Shown here one piece after another: positions 24,404-42,604 of a DNA stretch of 64,000 nucleotides. The first letter of the stretch is position 1; each line of letters starts with the position of its first letter. The DNA is from Deinococcus aestuarii (GTDB lineage: Bacteria > Deinococcota > Deinococci > Deinococcales > Deinococcaceae): NCBI RefSeq assembly GCF_018863415.1, contig NZ_JAHKSN010000005.1, positions 168,252 to 232,251 on the forward strand. Reading direction: 5' to 3'. The notes under the pieces were generated by a model that did not search any database, had not been told where the DNA came from, and saw nothing but the letters and a program-made list of their open reading frames with translations. The translations under genes and the position numbers were made by a program.

Positions 24404-25357
24404 TCAGCGGCGGTCGGTCTTGCCGCCCCCGGGGTCAGCGGCATCCTTGACCGCATCCCCCGCGCGGTCGAGGGCGCCCTTGCCGTCCATCGTCACGGAG
24501 CGGTCACCCGCCTGCCCGGCCACCCGATCCCCCATGTTCAACTTCACGTCGCCGGTCTTCTCGACGTTCAGCACCTCGCGGCCCACCATCTCGGTGACCT
24601 GCTGGGTGTCGGTGACGGTGCGCTTGCCGATCTCCACTTCCTCGGTGACGAACGCCTGCTTCCCGACCCGCGCCCGCTCGGCCTCCAGGTCCACCCGCAG
24701 GGCCTCGCTCGCGGCGCCCAGGGTGACGTTGCCCTCCACCGGGCGGGGGTCGGTGACGGCGTGGCGCTCGATCACGACCTCCTCGCGTTGCAGGGGCACC
24801 GTCACCGTCTCCTGCCGGGTCTCCACCCGTTTGCCGATCTCGACCTGCCCGGCCACGTAGCGCTGCTTGTTCACCAGCAGCCGCTCTTCGAGCAGTTGCA
24901 GCCGCTGCGGGGCACGGAACATCGTGTCGTTCTCATCGTCGCGGTAGTTGTATCGCTGCTCCGCACCCTGCCCGGTCATGCCGACCGTCCCCGCGTAGCC
25001 CGTCCCCCGCAGCACCCGCTCGTCGGTGGTCTGTTGCTCACGGCCGTACTCGCGCCCCACCTCATAGACGTTCAGGTTCTTGACCTGATCCCTCGTCAGC
25101 GAGTCGAAGTACACCGCGTCGTCCTCGATGCGGGCCATCCCGACCGGCATCAGCACCTGCTTGGAGGCGAACCAGCCGCCCACGTCCACGATCAGGTACC
25201 GCAGGCGACCGCCGTCCTCGGCCATCGCGCCCTTCACGGTCCCGACCTTCTCGCCGCCCGCCGCGTAGGCGGTCGCGCCGGTGGGGTCGTGGTACCCCGT
25301 GCCCAGGTCGTAACTGCGCTCCCTTGCCAATTGATCTACCCGTGTGAGTCCCGCCAT
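24404..25357 (-). CDS. PRC-barrel and DUF2382 (YsnF/AvaK-like) stress protein
   Basis: 317 residues. Residues about 15-110 form a PRC barrel ([38 protein letters not shown] region). A polar linker with [12 protein letters not shown] leads to a DUF2382 domain at about 165-285 ([57 protein letters not shown]). A short Gly/Asp tail ends in [13 protein letters not shown]. The same architecture is induced by stress in other bacteria. ATG 25357 follows an AGGGGG site. The DUF2382 domain is closely like that at the end of the large vWA protein encoded divergently, 1.3 kb away. Confidence 0.9.
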   Translation of the reverse strand: MAGLTRVDQLARERSYDLGTGYHDPTGATAYAAGGEKVGTVKGAMAEDGGRLRYLIVDVGGWFASKQVLMPVGMARIEDDAVYFDSLTRDQVKNLNVYEVGREYGREQQTTDERVLRGTGYAGTVGMTGQGAEQRYNYRDDENDTMFRAPQRLQLLEERLLVNKQRYVAGQVEIGKRVETRQETVTVPLQREEVVIERHAVTDPRPVEGNVTLGAASEALRVDLEAERARVGKQAFVTEEVEIGKRTVTDTQQVTEMVGREVLNVEKTGDVKLNMGDRVAGQAGDRSVTMDGKGALDRAGDAVKDAADPGGGKTDRR

Positions 25358-25777
25358 CCGAGAACCCCCTTTGTGACAGCCCCTATCCATGAGGTTGCTC
25401 CCCAGCGTGTACGACCTCCGGCCCCCTCCCCTAAGAGCCGCCTAAAGAATCTTGATTCACCTCGATCCTTCAATGTTGAGTAAACCGGAGGGCCTGAAGC
25501 GGAGCTTCATCAGGGGGATCTCATCAAGAGAAAAGCGACTCTGACGTGCATTCTCGCCGGGGCCATCCACCCGCCCTGCCATCCGGGAATGGGTGGATGA
25601 CCACGAATCGGCCGGGAGAGGGTGAACGGCAGGGCTGGATGTGCCCCGTCTTGAATTCAGGTTGAGGCTGCACGGCGTGGCGGCAGGGAACGGACACTGC
25701 CCTTCACCAGGGGATCATCTGGGCCGAACCGCGCCCGGCCACCCACCTGGAGGGGTACCGACGGGAAGGCGACATGC
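25358..25777. other. Divergent intergenic region, no gene seen
   Basis: 420 bp between the DUF2382 gene (minus) and the hypothetical gene starting at 25778 (plus). The first 120 bp are AT-richer and probably hold promoters for the minus-strand group; no convincing -35/-10 pair was picked. Open frames inside have spurious composition. Confidence 0.5.
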
Positions 25778-26476
25778 TTGCCCCTGCCCCGCCGGGGTGA
25801 AAGGACGCGATCCCTGGGCACCCTGCCCCCCCTGCTGACCCTGGCACAACTGCGCGAGCCTGGGACGCTCGGTCAGGACCTGGTGACGGCCGCCCGCCGC
25901 CACGTGGGGGCGGCCGGATTGGAGCAGACCGCCTCGCTCGAACGTCTGCTGCGGGTGTGCCGGGAGCAGGCGGCGGTGGGCACCGCCCTGCGGTCCCTGG
26001 CCTGGGCGCTGGGCCGGATGGGGGACGGCGGGGACGGGGAGGCCGGGGCCCGCGCCACCCTGCTGGCCGCGCTGAACACCCAGCTCGAACTGGCGGCCCG
26101 GATTGAGGCGGTGCTGGCGGACGCCCTGCGGGACGTCACCTCGACCCCGGCGGTCTTCATCAGCGCCGCGGCCCTGCAAGAGATCGAGCAGGACGCCAAG
26201 GGACAGCTCCAGACGCTGAAATCGCTCTTTCACGAGGCCCGGCGCTACGGGCGCACCCCCGAGCAGCAGCAGGAGTTCGAGCGCCTGGGGCAGGGGATGC
26301 AAGAAGCCCTCGACCGCGCCGAACAGGACGAGGCGGCCGGGCGCGCCGAGACCCTGGGCGTGATCATCGCCGAAGCGACGGCGCAACTCGTCAAGCTGCC
26401 CGGGATGCCGACCCCGGCCCTGACCGAGACCCTGGAGCGCATCGCCGCCGAGCTGCGGGCCAAGGCAGCTCGGTAG
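25778..26476 (+). CDS. Helical hypothetical protein preceding the vWA protein
   Basis: 232 residues, almost entirely helical with Ala, Leu, Arg and Glu. Regions such as RATLLAALNTQLELAARIEA and ALQEIEQDAKGQLQTLKSLF suggest a long coiled coil that may pair with another protein. No signal peptide or catalytic motif is seen. The start is uncertain: TTG 25778 lies after GGGAAGG, and the conserved-looking part begins around LLTLAQLREP. It lies 133 bases before the vWA protein on the same strand and could belong to the same unit. I do not recognise the family. Confidence 0.6.
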   Translation: MPLPRRGERTRSLGTLPPLLTLAQLREPGTLGQDLVTAARRHVGAAGLEQTASLERLLRVCREQAAVGTALRSLAWALGRMGDGGDGEAGARATLLAALNTQLELAARIEAVLADALRDVTSTPAVFISAAALQEIEQDAKGQLQTLKSLFHEARRYGRTPEQQQEFERLGQGMQEALDRAEQDEAAGRAETLGVIIAEATAQLVKLPGMPTPALTETLERIAAELRAKAAR

Positions 26477-26609
26477 GCAGGAACCGGACCACCCGCTCAA
26501 GGGCGGATGAACGCCGGGCCACCGCTGATCTGACAGGTCCCTTGATTTCTAAAGAGGGTTGAAACGTTCCGCGATCCAGCTCGCCCGCGAAGTTCAGATA
26601 CTGCCCGGC

Positions 26610-29600
26610 ATGGGTTTTTTCACACTTCTGTTGCACCGGGGCCTGGCCCTGGTGGGGCTGACGGCCGGGCTGGCGCTGGCCCAGAGCGGTTGCGTGCTTC
26701 CAGACGGACCCCTGCCCGAGCGTTCCCGCTACGTGGTCATGCTCGACGTGTCGGGGTCGATGGTGGGCAAGGGCGACGGCCGGTTCGACATCTTCGGGCA
26801 GGTTGAGCGCGAACTGGGCCGTTTCCTCCAGCAGAGCACGAGCACCGTTCGGCTGGTGACTTTTTCGCGCGGCGTGGAGGCCAGCCGCGATTTTGAATAT
26901 CCCACCCAGAAGGCCGAGTTGCAGACCTACCTGAACACCCTGAAGCCCGACGGCACGCACACCTACCTCTACCGCTCCATGCAGCGGGTCTTTTCCGGGC
27001 TCACCCGGGACCCCAGCCTCGCCACCACCGTCTACGTGCTCACCGACGGCAACGACAACGACCCCGGGCGGGTGAGCCTGCAAGGCGCGCTCGCCACCTT
27101 CGAGAAGAGTCGGGGAGAGTTCGACAAGCTCTATTACATCGGGCTGGGCACCGACATTCCGCAGGCCGCCGAGACCGCCTTCGACGCCACCTCGTACGCC
27201 CGCACGCTGGAGGTGCCGCCCAGCATCATCCCCCAGCTCGGGGGCTTCGGGCTCCTTCCGGCGCTGCTGGAACTGTCCAAGGGCAAGCTGACCCGCAGCG
27301 GCAGGTTGGGCGAGGACGTGCGGCTGGAGCTGGACAACTCGCGCTTTCCCGGACTGAAGCTCGGCCAGGGCCGTCTGGCGGGGGGCGAGCGCCTCCTGAC
27401 CCTGACGGTGGATCCGGCCCGGCCCGGCACTCCCGAGGCCGCGGCCCTGCTGTGCGTCGAGGGCGCTGGCCTCTCGCAACGGGCCCTGGTCCGGCCCGGC
27501 CGGGAGGTGCTGGCAGGGGGCGGCCCCAGTGCCGGGGCAGGAAGCCCAGGTGCAGGAGGTCCAGGGACGGGCAGCCCGGCGGGACAGGCGGGGTCCGGCC
27601 CCTCCGCGACCGGCCGTCTGCGCCTCACCCTGCTCAACCCCGAGGGCAACCGGGTCTTGAGCCCCGGCGAGGAGACCACGCTGCGCTACCGCGTGGGGGG
27701 CCCGGCGGGCGGACGGGGACTGGTGAACTTCGGGACCCTGCCTGAGGGGCTGGAAGCAACGGTGAATGGCCGGCCCCTGAACGGACCGGTCCCGGTGACG
27801 GCCGGAGACACGCTGGCGCTGACCCTGCGCAGCACGGGGCTGCCCGGGGGCCAGGCGGTGAGCATCGCCCCCACCCTGGACGGCCAGGCCGCCCGGGCGC
27901 AGCAGGTTTCCGCAACAGGTGCGAACGGGAGCCCTGCCCCGGGGCCCTTGGCCGGGAGCGCGGGCGCCCGCGGGACCGCCGAATCCCTCCGCCTGGTCCT
28001 GCTCAACCCGGGGGCGAACCGCTCCCTGGCGCCCGGCGAGGAAACCACCCTGAACTACCGTCTCCAGGGCCCGGCCGGTCAGAGCGGGCAGGTAGCTTTC
28101 GGCAACCTGCCGGACGGCCTGGAGGCCACCGTGAACGGCCAGCCCCTGACGGGACCTCTCACCGTGCAGGTCGGCGACACGGTGGCGCTGACCCTGCGCA
28201 ACCGGGGCCTGCCCGGCGGTGAGGCGATGAGCGTCACCCCAAGCGTGGACGGCCGGGCCGCCGAGCCCCAGCAGGTCACCGGGCGGGCGGCCGCCGGTGA
28301 CCCGGCGGGAACGGCCGCGACCGGAGGGACGACCCCGGCCCCGGGCACCGGGACGCCCGGCGACACCGCCGCGGCGAGCCCGTTGCGCCTGGTGCTGCTC
28401 AACCCGGGGGCGAACCGCTCCCTGGCCCCTGGTGAGGAAACCACGCTGAGTTACCGCCTTCAGGGCCCGGCCGGGCAGAGCGGGCAGGTGGACTTCGGGG
28501 CCTTGCCGGACGGCCTGGAGGCCACCGTGAACGGCCGGCCCCTGACGGGACCTCTCACCGTGCAGGTCGGCGACACGGTGGCGCTGACCGTGCGCAACGC
28601 GGGGCTGCCCGGGGGCGGGACCGCCACCCTGACGCCGACCCTGAACGGGCAGGCGGCCCAGCCCCAGCAGGTGACGGCCGCCACTCCGGGCGCGGCCGCG
28701 GGCACTGCCCCTTCCACGGGTCAGGTCCCGGCGGCCGGACCGGTCGTGCTGCTGAACCCCGAGGCCAGGCAACCCCTCGCGCGCGGGGAGAGCACCGTGT
28801 TGCGCTACCGGGCGGAGGGGGCCCCGGCCACCGTGCGGCTCGGCGAGACCCCGGCGGGGACCTCGGTGGCCTTCGAGGGCCAGCCGGGCAGCACCCTGAC
28901 CGTGCCTGCGGGCGGCGAGTTCGGCGTGCGGGTGACGAACACGGGGCTGGGCGGCGGGCAGGCGGTGAGCCCGGACGTGCGGGCCGCCGGGGTGCCCCTG
29001 AACGTACCCACCATCACCGGGGCGCGGGCGGGCTTTGACCCCGGCTGGCTGGGGTTACTCGGCCTGCTGGGATTGCTGCCGCTTGTCGTCCGCCGCGCCG
29101 CGCCCCGCGTCCTGTCGGTGCCGGTCGGTCCGGCGCCCGCCGGATCCCCCCCCGTGGTCACGGCGCCCACCCCCGTCGCTCCCAGCAGCCCTCCGGTCGA
29201 CACGGCCCCGGCGGGCGCCGCGCCCGACCGGCTCCAGCTTCTCGAAGAACGGCTTGCGGTGGACAAGACGCGGGTCAAGGTGGGGGAGGTGGAGATCGGC
29301 AAGCGGGTCGAGACCCGGACTGAGCAGGTCGAGGTGCCCCTGACGCGCGAGGAAGCTTATATCGAGCGCCACGCCGTCGCCGACCCCCGGCCGGTGGAGG
29401 ACGCGGTGCTGGGAGTTCAGCCGGAGGCGTTGCGGGTGGACCTAGAGGCCGAGCGGGCCCAGGTGGAGAAGCGGGCCTACGTCGCCGAGGAGGTGGAGGT
29501 CAGCAAGCGCACGACCACCGAGCAGCGGACCTTCACCGAGACCGTCGGGCGGGAGGTGCTGGACGTGCGGCCCGAGGGCGACGTGACCGTTGTAGACGGG

Positions 29601-29639
29601 GAGGACGTGGATGAGGGGTCATCCCCCCGGCGCCGCTGA
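26610..29639 (+). CDS. Large exported vWA protein with four repeats, membrane anchor and C-terminal DUF2382
   Basis: 1009 residues. A signal sequence (residues 1-25) precedes a von Willebrand A domain at about 40-225 with the MIDAS start DVSGSM (Asp46, Ser48, Ser50) and a downstream LTDGNDND. A beta-type stretch and Gly/Pro linkers lead to four repeats of about 95 residues (each begins LxLLNPxxNRxLxPGEETTL; nt about 27615-27912, 27986-28280, 28382-28676, 28739-29023). A hydrophobic segment follows ([14 protein letters not shown], near 812-826) with basic residues after it, then a Pro-rich linker and a DUF2382 domain (about 872-1000). The ATG at 26610 begins the signal; an in-frame TTG upstream lies too close to its purine run. 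The topology suggests an outside ligand domain and an inside stress domain. Confidence 0.85.
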   Translation: MGFFTLLLHRGLALVGLTAGLALAQSGCVLPDGPLPERSRYVVMLDVSGSMVGKGDGRFDIFGQVERELGRFLQQSTSTVRLVTFSRGVEASRDFEYPTQKAELQTYLNTLKPDGTHTYLYRSMQRVFSGLTRDPSLATTVYVLTDGNDNDPGRVSLQGALATFEKSRGEFDKLYYIGLGTDIPQAAETAFDATSYARTLEVPPSIIPQLGGFGLLPALLELSKGKLTRSGRLGEDVRLELDNSRFPGLKLGQGRLAGGERLLTLTVDPARPGTPEAAALLCVEGAGLSQRALVRPGREVLAGGGPSAGAGSPGAGGPGTGSPAGQAGSGPSATGRLRLTLLNPEGNRVLSPGEETTLRYRVGGPAGGRGLVNFGTLPEGLEATVNGRPLNGPVPVTAGDTLALTLRSTGLPGGQAVSIAPTLDGQAARAQQVSATGANGSPAPGPLAGSAGARGTAESLRLVLLNPGANRSLAPGEETTLNYRLQGPAGQSGQVAFGNLPDGLEATVNGQPLTGPLTVQVGDTVALTLRNRGLPGGEAMSVTPSVDGRAAEPQQVTGRAAAGDPAGTAATGGTTPAPGTGTPGDTAAASPLRLVLLNPGANRSLAPGEETTLSYRLQGPAGQSGQVDFGALPDGLEATVNGRPLTGPLTVQVGDTVALTVRNAGLPGGGTATLTPTLNGQAAQPQQVTAATPGAAAGTAPSTGQVPAAGPVVLLNPEARQPLARGESTVLRYRAEGAPATVRLGETPAGTSVAFEGQPGSTLTVPAGGEFGVRVTNTGLGGGQAVSPDVRAAGVPLNVPTITGARAGFDPGWLGLLGLLGLLPLVVRRAAPRVLSVPVGPAPAGSPPVVTAPTPVAPSSPPVDTAPAGAAPDRLQLLEERLAVDKTRVKVGEVEIGKRVETRTEQVEVPLTREEAYIERHAVADPRPVEDAVLGVQPEALRVDLEAERAQVEKRAYVAEEVEVSKRTTTEQRTFTETVGREVLDVRPEGDVTVVDGEDVDEGSSPRRR
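27615..29023 (+). repeat. Four intragenic repeats in the vWA protein gene
   Basis: Units begin with CTCAACCC-like words at 27633, 28002, 28398 and 28752, giving offsets of 369, 396 and 354 bp. Units two and three are nearly identical over long stretches in DNA, while the fourth is diverged. Spacers are Gly/Ala/Pro/Thr-coding linkers of varying length. Confidence 0.85.
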
Positions 29640-29708
29640 GCCGTGACTTCAGAGCGCAGGGGCCACCACGCCCCTGCCGCTTCTGTCTGGAAGGGCCGTG
29701 CCACGCCG

Positions 29709-29807
29709 CTACGCCCAGACTGCGTACCCCATGCTCCGTACGCTGCGCAGCACCCGGTAGGCCCCTTTCTGCCGAAGTTTCTCGCGCAAGTTCGCCATGT
29801 GCACGTC
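29709..29807 (-). pseudogene. Tail of an OmpR-type winged helix, in frame after a TAG
   Basis: Immediately after the TAG that ends the uroporphyrinogen-III synthase gene, the same frame continues for 32 codons as DVHMANLREKLRQ, then YRVLRSVRSMGYAVWA and a second TAG. This is the recognition helix and C-terminal hairpin of an OmpR/PhoB-type DNA-binding domain (compare VDVHIxxLRxKL and RTVRGxGYxL). Synthase-winged-helix fusions are known in nitrite reductase loci of actinobacteria. The front part of the domain is missing, so deletion as well as nonsense mutation took place. Confidence 0.75.
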
Positions 29808-30973
<1,166 letters not shown>

Positions 30974-31041
30974 GGGGGGGCTCCTTCGGGGGGAGGTCGT
31001 GGGGTATGGGAAAAGAGGGAGTCTTCCTGCACCCCGGCTTC

Positions 31042-33615
<2,574 letters not shown>

Positions 33616-33831
33616 GGGGTCCTCCGAGAGGGCGGAACGAGGAAAGCCCGCCGCAACGTCACCATTGGGCGGGATGTAGTGCAGATTGTCAACGGTAAAA
33701 GGCCAGGTTGACCAGACGTTTTGGGCGGTTACGCAGTAAGTGGCCCACTTTTCTGCGATTTGTCTAAAATTTCGAGAACAGCCTGCAGATTTGGCCTTGA
33801 CTCTCTCCTCGTCTCCTGCCAGGGTGCGCCC
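33616..33831. promoter_or_regulatory. Divergent control region between nirB and narB
   Basis: 216 bp separating two nitrate-assimilation units. The AT-richer middle (33670-33790) holds several TTGAC words in both directions, at 33686-33690 on the minus strand and around 33710 on the plus strand, but no -10 at a convincing distance. No clear FNR-, NtrC- or NarL-type site was identified. Confidence 0.4.
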
Positions 33832-35961
<2,130 letters not shown>

Positions 35962-36015
35962 CCCATCCCCTTCCGGCCTCTCCTCATCGCTCAGCACTCT
36001 TCCCGAGGTTCCCGT

Positions 36016-37251
<1,236 letters not shown>

Positions 37252-37407
37252 GACAGAGGCCATAACGGAGCGGAGGACCGGGCGGCTGTTCTCTGGCCCC
37301 CTGCCTCACGCTCCTCCGCGCTTGTTGCAAAAGGGTCGGGCGCTGAGGGCAGCGTGGACGCGGACACGAAGTCGATCAGGGGGGCGCCTGCCTTGGGCTG
37401 GCTGGGC

Positions 37408-38736
37408 TTACGCGGGCAGCGGCCCGTCGATCTGGCGGCCCTCTCCGCGTTCCTCGGCGAGCACCTCGGGGGTGATGGCGGGGAGGTGCTCGCCGTTCAG
37501 TGCCCGCTGGAGGCGGTTTTCGTCGATGGCGTTCTCGCTGCGGGCGATTACGAGCGCGGCGACCCCGTTGCCGACGAAGTTGGTCAGGGCCCGGGCCTCG
37601 CTCATAAAGCGGTCGATGCCCAGGATCAGCGCGAGGCCCGCGACGGGCACGCTGCCCACGGCGCTGAGGGTGGCCGCCAGGGTGATGAAGCCGCTGCCCG
37701 TCACGCCCGCCGCGCCCTTGGAGGTGAGGAGCAGGATGCCGAGCAACCCGAGCTGCTGCCCCAGGCTCAGCTCCGTCCCCGTGGCCTGCGCGATGAACAT
37801 GGCGGCCATCGTGAGGTAGATGCTGGTGCCGTCGAGGTTGAAGGAGTACCCGGCGGGCACGACCAGCCCGACCACGCTCTTACTCGCTCCGGCGTGCTCC
37901 AGCTTGGTGATCAGCCGGGGCAGGGCGCTTTCGCTGGAGGAGGTGCCCAGCACGAGCAGGAGTTCTTCTTTGATGTAGCGGATGAACTTGAAGATGGAAA
38001 ATCCGTAGGCGCGGGCGATCAGGCCCAGGACCCCGAACACGAACAGCAGGCAGGTGACGTAGAAGGCGACCATCAGGTAGCCGAGCTGGGCCAAGGACCC
38101 CACCCCGTACTTGCCGATGGTAAAGGCCATCGCCCCGAACGCCCCGACGGGAGCCAGGCGCATCACGAAGCCGAGGATCACGAAGACCGCGCTGTTGACG
38201 GCCTCGATGCCCGCCAGGATCGTCTCGCCCACTTTGCCCAGCCGCAACAGGGCAAAGCCGAACAGCACCGCGACGAGGAGCACCTGGAGGAGATCACCCT
38301 CGGTAAAGGCGCTGATCAGGGTGTCGGGGATGATGTGCAGCACGAAGTCCGCGACCGTGCGCTCGCCCGCCGCCTCGGTGTAGGTGGCGATGCTGCCCGT
38401 GTCGAGGGTGGCGGGGTCGATGTTCAGCCCCCGGCCCGGCCCCAACACGTTCACGACCACCAGGCCGATCACGAGGGCGAAGGTCGTGACGACCTCGAAG
38501 TACAGCAGCGCCTTGCCGCCGACCCGCCCCACCTTCTTCGTGTCGCGCATGTGGGCGATGCCGCTCACCACGGTCGCGAAGATGATCGGCGCGATGATCA
38601 TCTTGATCAACTTGATAAAGCCGTCCCCGAGCGGCTTGAGCCCCTCACCAACTTTCGGGAACAGGAAGCCCAGCAGCACGCCCAGCACGATGGCGATGAG
38701 CACCTGGACGTAGAGGCTGCGAAACACTTTGGGCAT
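37408..38736 (-). CDS. dctA: C4-dicarboxylate/glutamate:proton symporter (DctA/GltP, DAACS family)
   Basis: 442 residues. Eight membrane helices and two hairpin loops can be seen, with the family signature [15 protein letters not shown] (Ser-rich HP1), the [19 protein letters not shown] helix 7 motif and [20 protein letters not shown] in helix 8. Asp and Arg in the last motif fit the C4-dicarboxylate carrier. It imports succinate, fumarate or malate with protons. It is divergent from a DcuS/DcuR-type two-component system across 251 bp, the usual arrangement for a sensor that controls this transporter. No damage is seen. Confidence 0.93.
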   Translation of the reverse strand: MPKVFRSLYVQVLIAIVLGVLLGFLFPKVGEGLKPLGDGFIKLIKMIIAPIIFATVVSGIAHMRDTKKVGRVGGKALLYFEVVTTFALVIGLVVVNVLGPGRGLNIDPATLDTGSIATYTEAAGERTVADFVLHIIPDTLISAFTEGDLLQVLLVAVLFGFALLRLGKVGETILAGIEAVNSAVFVILGFVMRLAPVGAFGAMAFTIGKYGVGSLAQLGYLMVAFYVTCLLFVFGVLGLIARAYGFSIFKFIRYIKEELLLVLGTSSSESALPRLITKLEHAGASKSVVGLVVPAGYSFNLDGTSIYLTMAAMFIAQATGTELSLGQQLGLLGILLLTSKGAAGVTGSGFITLAATLSAVGSVPVAGLALILGIDRFMSEARALTNFVGNGVAALVIARSENAIDENRLQRALNGEHLPAITPEVLAEERGEGRQIDGPLPA

Positions 38737-38987
38737 AGGAATACCTCATGGGAGAGAAGGTGGCAGGACGGACGGCGACCGGGCGGCGCGGGCGTACGGA
38801 CGAAGGGGGGCTCGGAAGCCCAGGATTGGGGCAGAAGTTTGTGCGGTCATGGTGGACCGGGGACCCTTCCCGGCCCGGTCGCCTGACTTCATCAAAGCTT
38901 CACTTCGCCGGAAACGACCCCCCAGCGCAGGAAATCCGAGCCCGCGCCATTTCTTTTTTGTCCGTACGGTGAACCAAACCCTGCGAG

Positions 38988-40678
<1,691 letters not shown>

Positions 40679-40682
<4 letters not shown>

Positions 40683-41338
40683 CCACGCCCCCCATCCGTA
40701 CCCTGGTTGTCGAGGATGACCCCCGCATCGCCGCCCTGCACCGGGGGCTGCTGGAGAGCGCGGGCGGCTTCGAGGTGCTGGGCACAGCGGAGACGCTGCG
40801 GGTGGCGCGGGCGATGGCCCAGACCCTGCGGCCCGACCTGCTGCTCCTCGACGTTCACCTGCCCGACGGGCGCGGCCTCGACCTGCTGCGCGAGCTGCGT
40901 CTCCACTCCACGCGGGTGGACGCCGTCTTGCTCACCGCCGCCAGCGACACCCCGAGCGTACAGGATGCCCTCGCGCTCGGCGCCGCCGACTACCTCGTCA
41001 AACCGTGTTCCCCCGAGCGCTTCGCGCTGGCCCTCGACCGGGTGCGCGAGCGGGCGGCCCTCTGGAGGCAGGAGGCCGTGCGGCAGGGTCACCTCGACGC
41101 CCTGTTCCTGCGGCCCACCGCTCCCGCCTCCGGCCTTGACCCGGCTACCCTCGGGCGGGTGCGCGGCGCCCTGCGCGACGGTCTGCCCCGGACCGCGAGC
41201 GAGGTCGGGGGGCTGCTCGGCCTCAGCCGCGTGACGGCTTGGCGCTACCTCGAACACCTTGTCGTGGAAGGGGAGGCCGCCGCCGAGGCGGACGCGCGGA
41301 AGGTGGGAAGACCCGTGAAACGGTACCGGCGGGCGTAA
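40679..41338 (+). CDS. Response regulator of the CitB/DcuR family
   Basis: 219 residues. The receiver domain holds VVEDDPR with acidic residues near the start, the phosphoacceptor Asp in [11 protein letters not shown] (about residue 60) and the Lys in [11 protein letters not shown]. The C-terminal domain has a helix-turn-helix like those of DcuR/CitB ([20 protein letters not shown]). Its ATG overlaps the kinase stop as ATGA. It would be phosphorylated by that kinase and control dctA, which is divergent from the pair. The gene ends cleanly, with no following gene for 1.2 kb. Confidence 0.93.
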
Positions 41339-42604
41339 AGGGGAGCGTCCGGATGGGAGTGGCGGAGGTCTCTGTCCCTGAGACCTTGCGGTTTTGGTCG
41401 ACGTCCACCTGGTGCTCCTGCCCCGGCCCGCAGGCCCGGGAGCCTGGCGGCAGGACCTGCCGGGCTCGGCGGCGAGGAGGGCGGTCCGCACCACATCCTG
41501 GGAACCCCGCAGGGGTTGCCGGAAGCACGGATACGGCGAGGGGCATCCAGGCCACGACGGGCAGGGGCCGGACCGGCACCCCGGGCCCTCGGCCCTCCTT
41601 CATTCAGGGCCCGCCACTCGGGTGATGCGTGGGTCAGGGTCGCCCGCGCACAAGGCCGGCCTTCCAGGCGAATCCCCGGAAGGGCGCTGGGGACCGGGCC
41701 AGCCACGACACCGGGCTTCCTCCGGCCTTCCCGGAGCTGGCCCTTTCGCTTTCCAGTCCCCTGGCTTCGTCTGGAAGGCATTCACCGCAGGGCACGGATT
41801 CCGGCCTGGGGCCGGGACCCAAGCGCTGGAAAGATGCGCCGAGGGGGACGCTTGGCAGGTGCCCCGGCACGGCGACGCGCCTCCCGCAGGGCGCGGCGCG
41901 GGCAGGCGGTGGCGGCTCACCTCCCAGATTGGCGTGACGGGGGGCGGTCCTCGCCTTCGCCCACAGCTTGCTCCCGAATGTGGGGTCGTCACGCATCGAG
42001 AACGCGGCTTCACCTGGTCAGCGATGGCATGCCGACCGGTTCCGCGACCGGGCCATTCTCGTGCTGACGGCCTGAACCCGGGCTGGAAGCAGGCGACCCG
42101 TCGAGGCAGGTCGCGCCTTCGTTCGTCGGCCAAGGTCTCCGCCTGCCCCACGGCTGGCTGTGTGCAGGTGGAGAGGAGGTGAACAATCGTTCAGAGCACA
42201 GATGTATGCCGCTCCGGAGGGTCCTCGCAAGAGGACTGGTGGGAGTGACGCTGGAGGCCACCGAGGACGCGTGAGGGTGGTGCTGTGGCTCTCGCTTGAG
42301 CAGGCCACATGCCGCAGGGTCACCCTGAACGTGGGGCTGGAACGCCTCCTTCGACCCCGCAGAGACTCGACGGCCAAGCCAAGCATGTCCGGTTCGCGGC
42401 GCTGGATGTCATCCCAGCGCCGCAGTGCAGGAGGCAGGAACGGCACGTTCGGGTCGTCTTCCCCCCGCTGCGCACACCTCCTGCACCCGCGTCGTCTCCG
42501 TCGGGTAACGGGGCACTTGCAGCCCCCAGGCCCCTGCCGCCTCGCCGCGGCTCGTCTGCCACGCCCGACGCAACTGCCAGCTCAACGTTGGCCGGGCGGA
42601 GTGC
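41339..42604. other. Gene-poor stretch, no supportable gene
   Basis: About 1.27 kb in which the open frames on both strands give Arg/Pro/Ser/Gly-rich translations without a start signal, motif or periodic structure. No terminal inverted repeats, tRNA-like folds or ordered repeats were noticed. It may be worn-down remnants of former genes between the dicarboxylate and tannase segments. Confidence 0.5.

Noticed and set aside
20887..29639. A defence or toxin-antitoxin system in the envelope-gene region
   Set aside because: No nuclease, toxin, restriction or reverse transcriptase motifs were seen; the genes are membrane and stress-type proteins.
41394..42182. Several overlapping open frames after the response regulator
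   Set aside because: No ribosome-binding site, no protein-like periodicity, and competing frames on both strands of equal quality.
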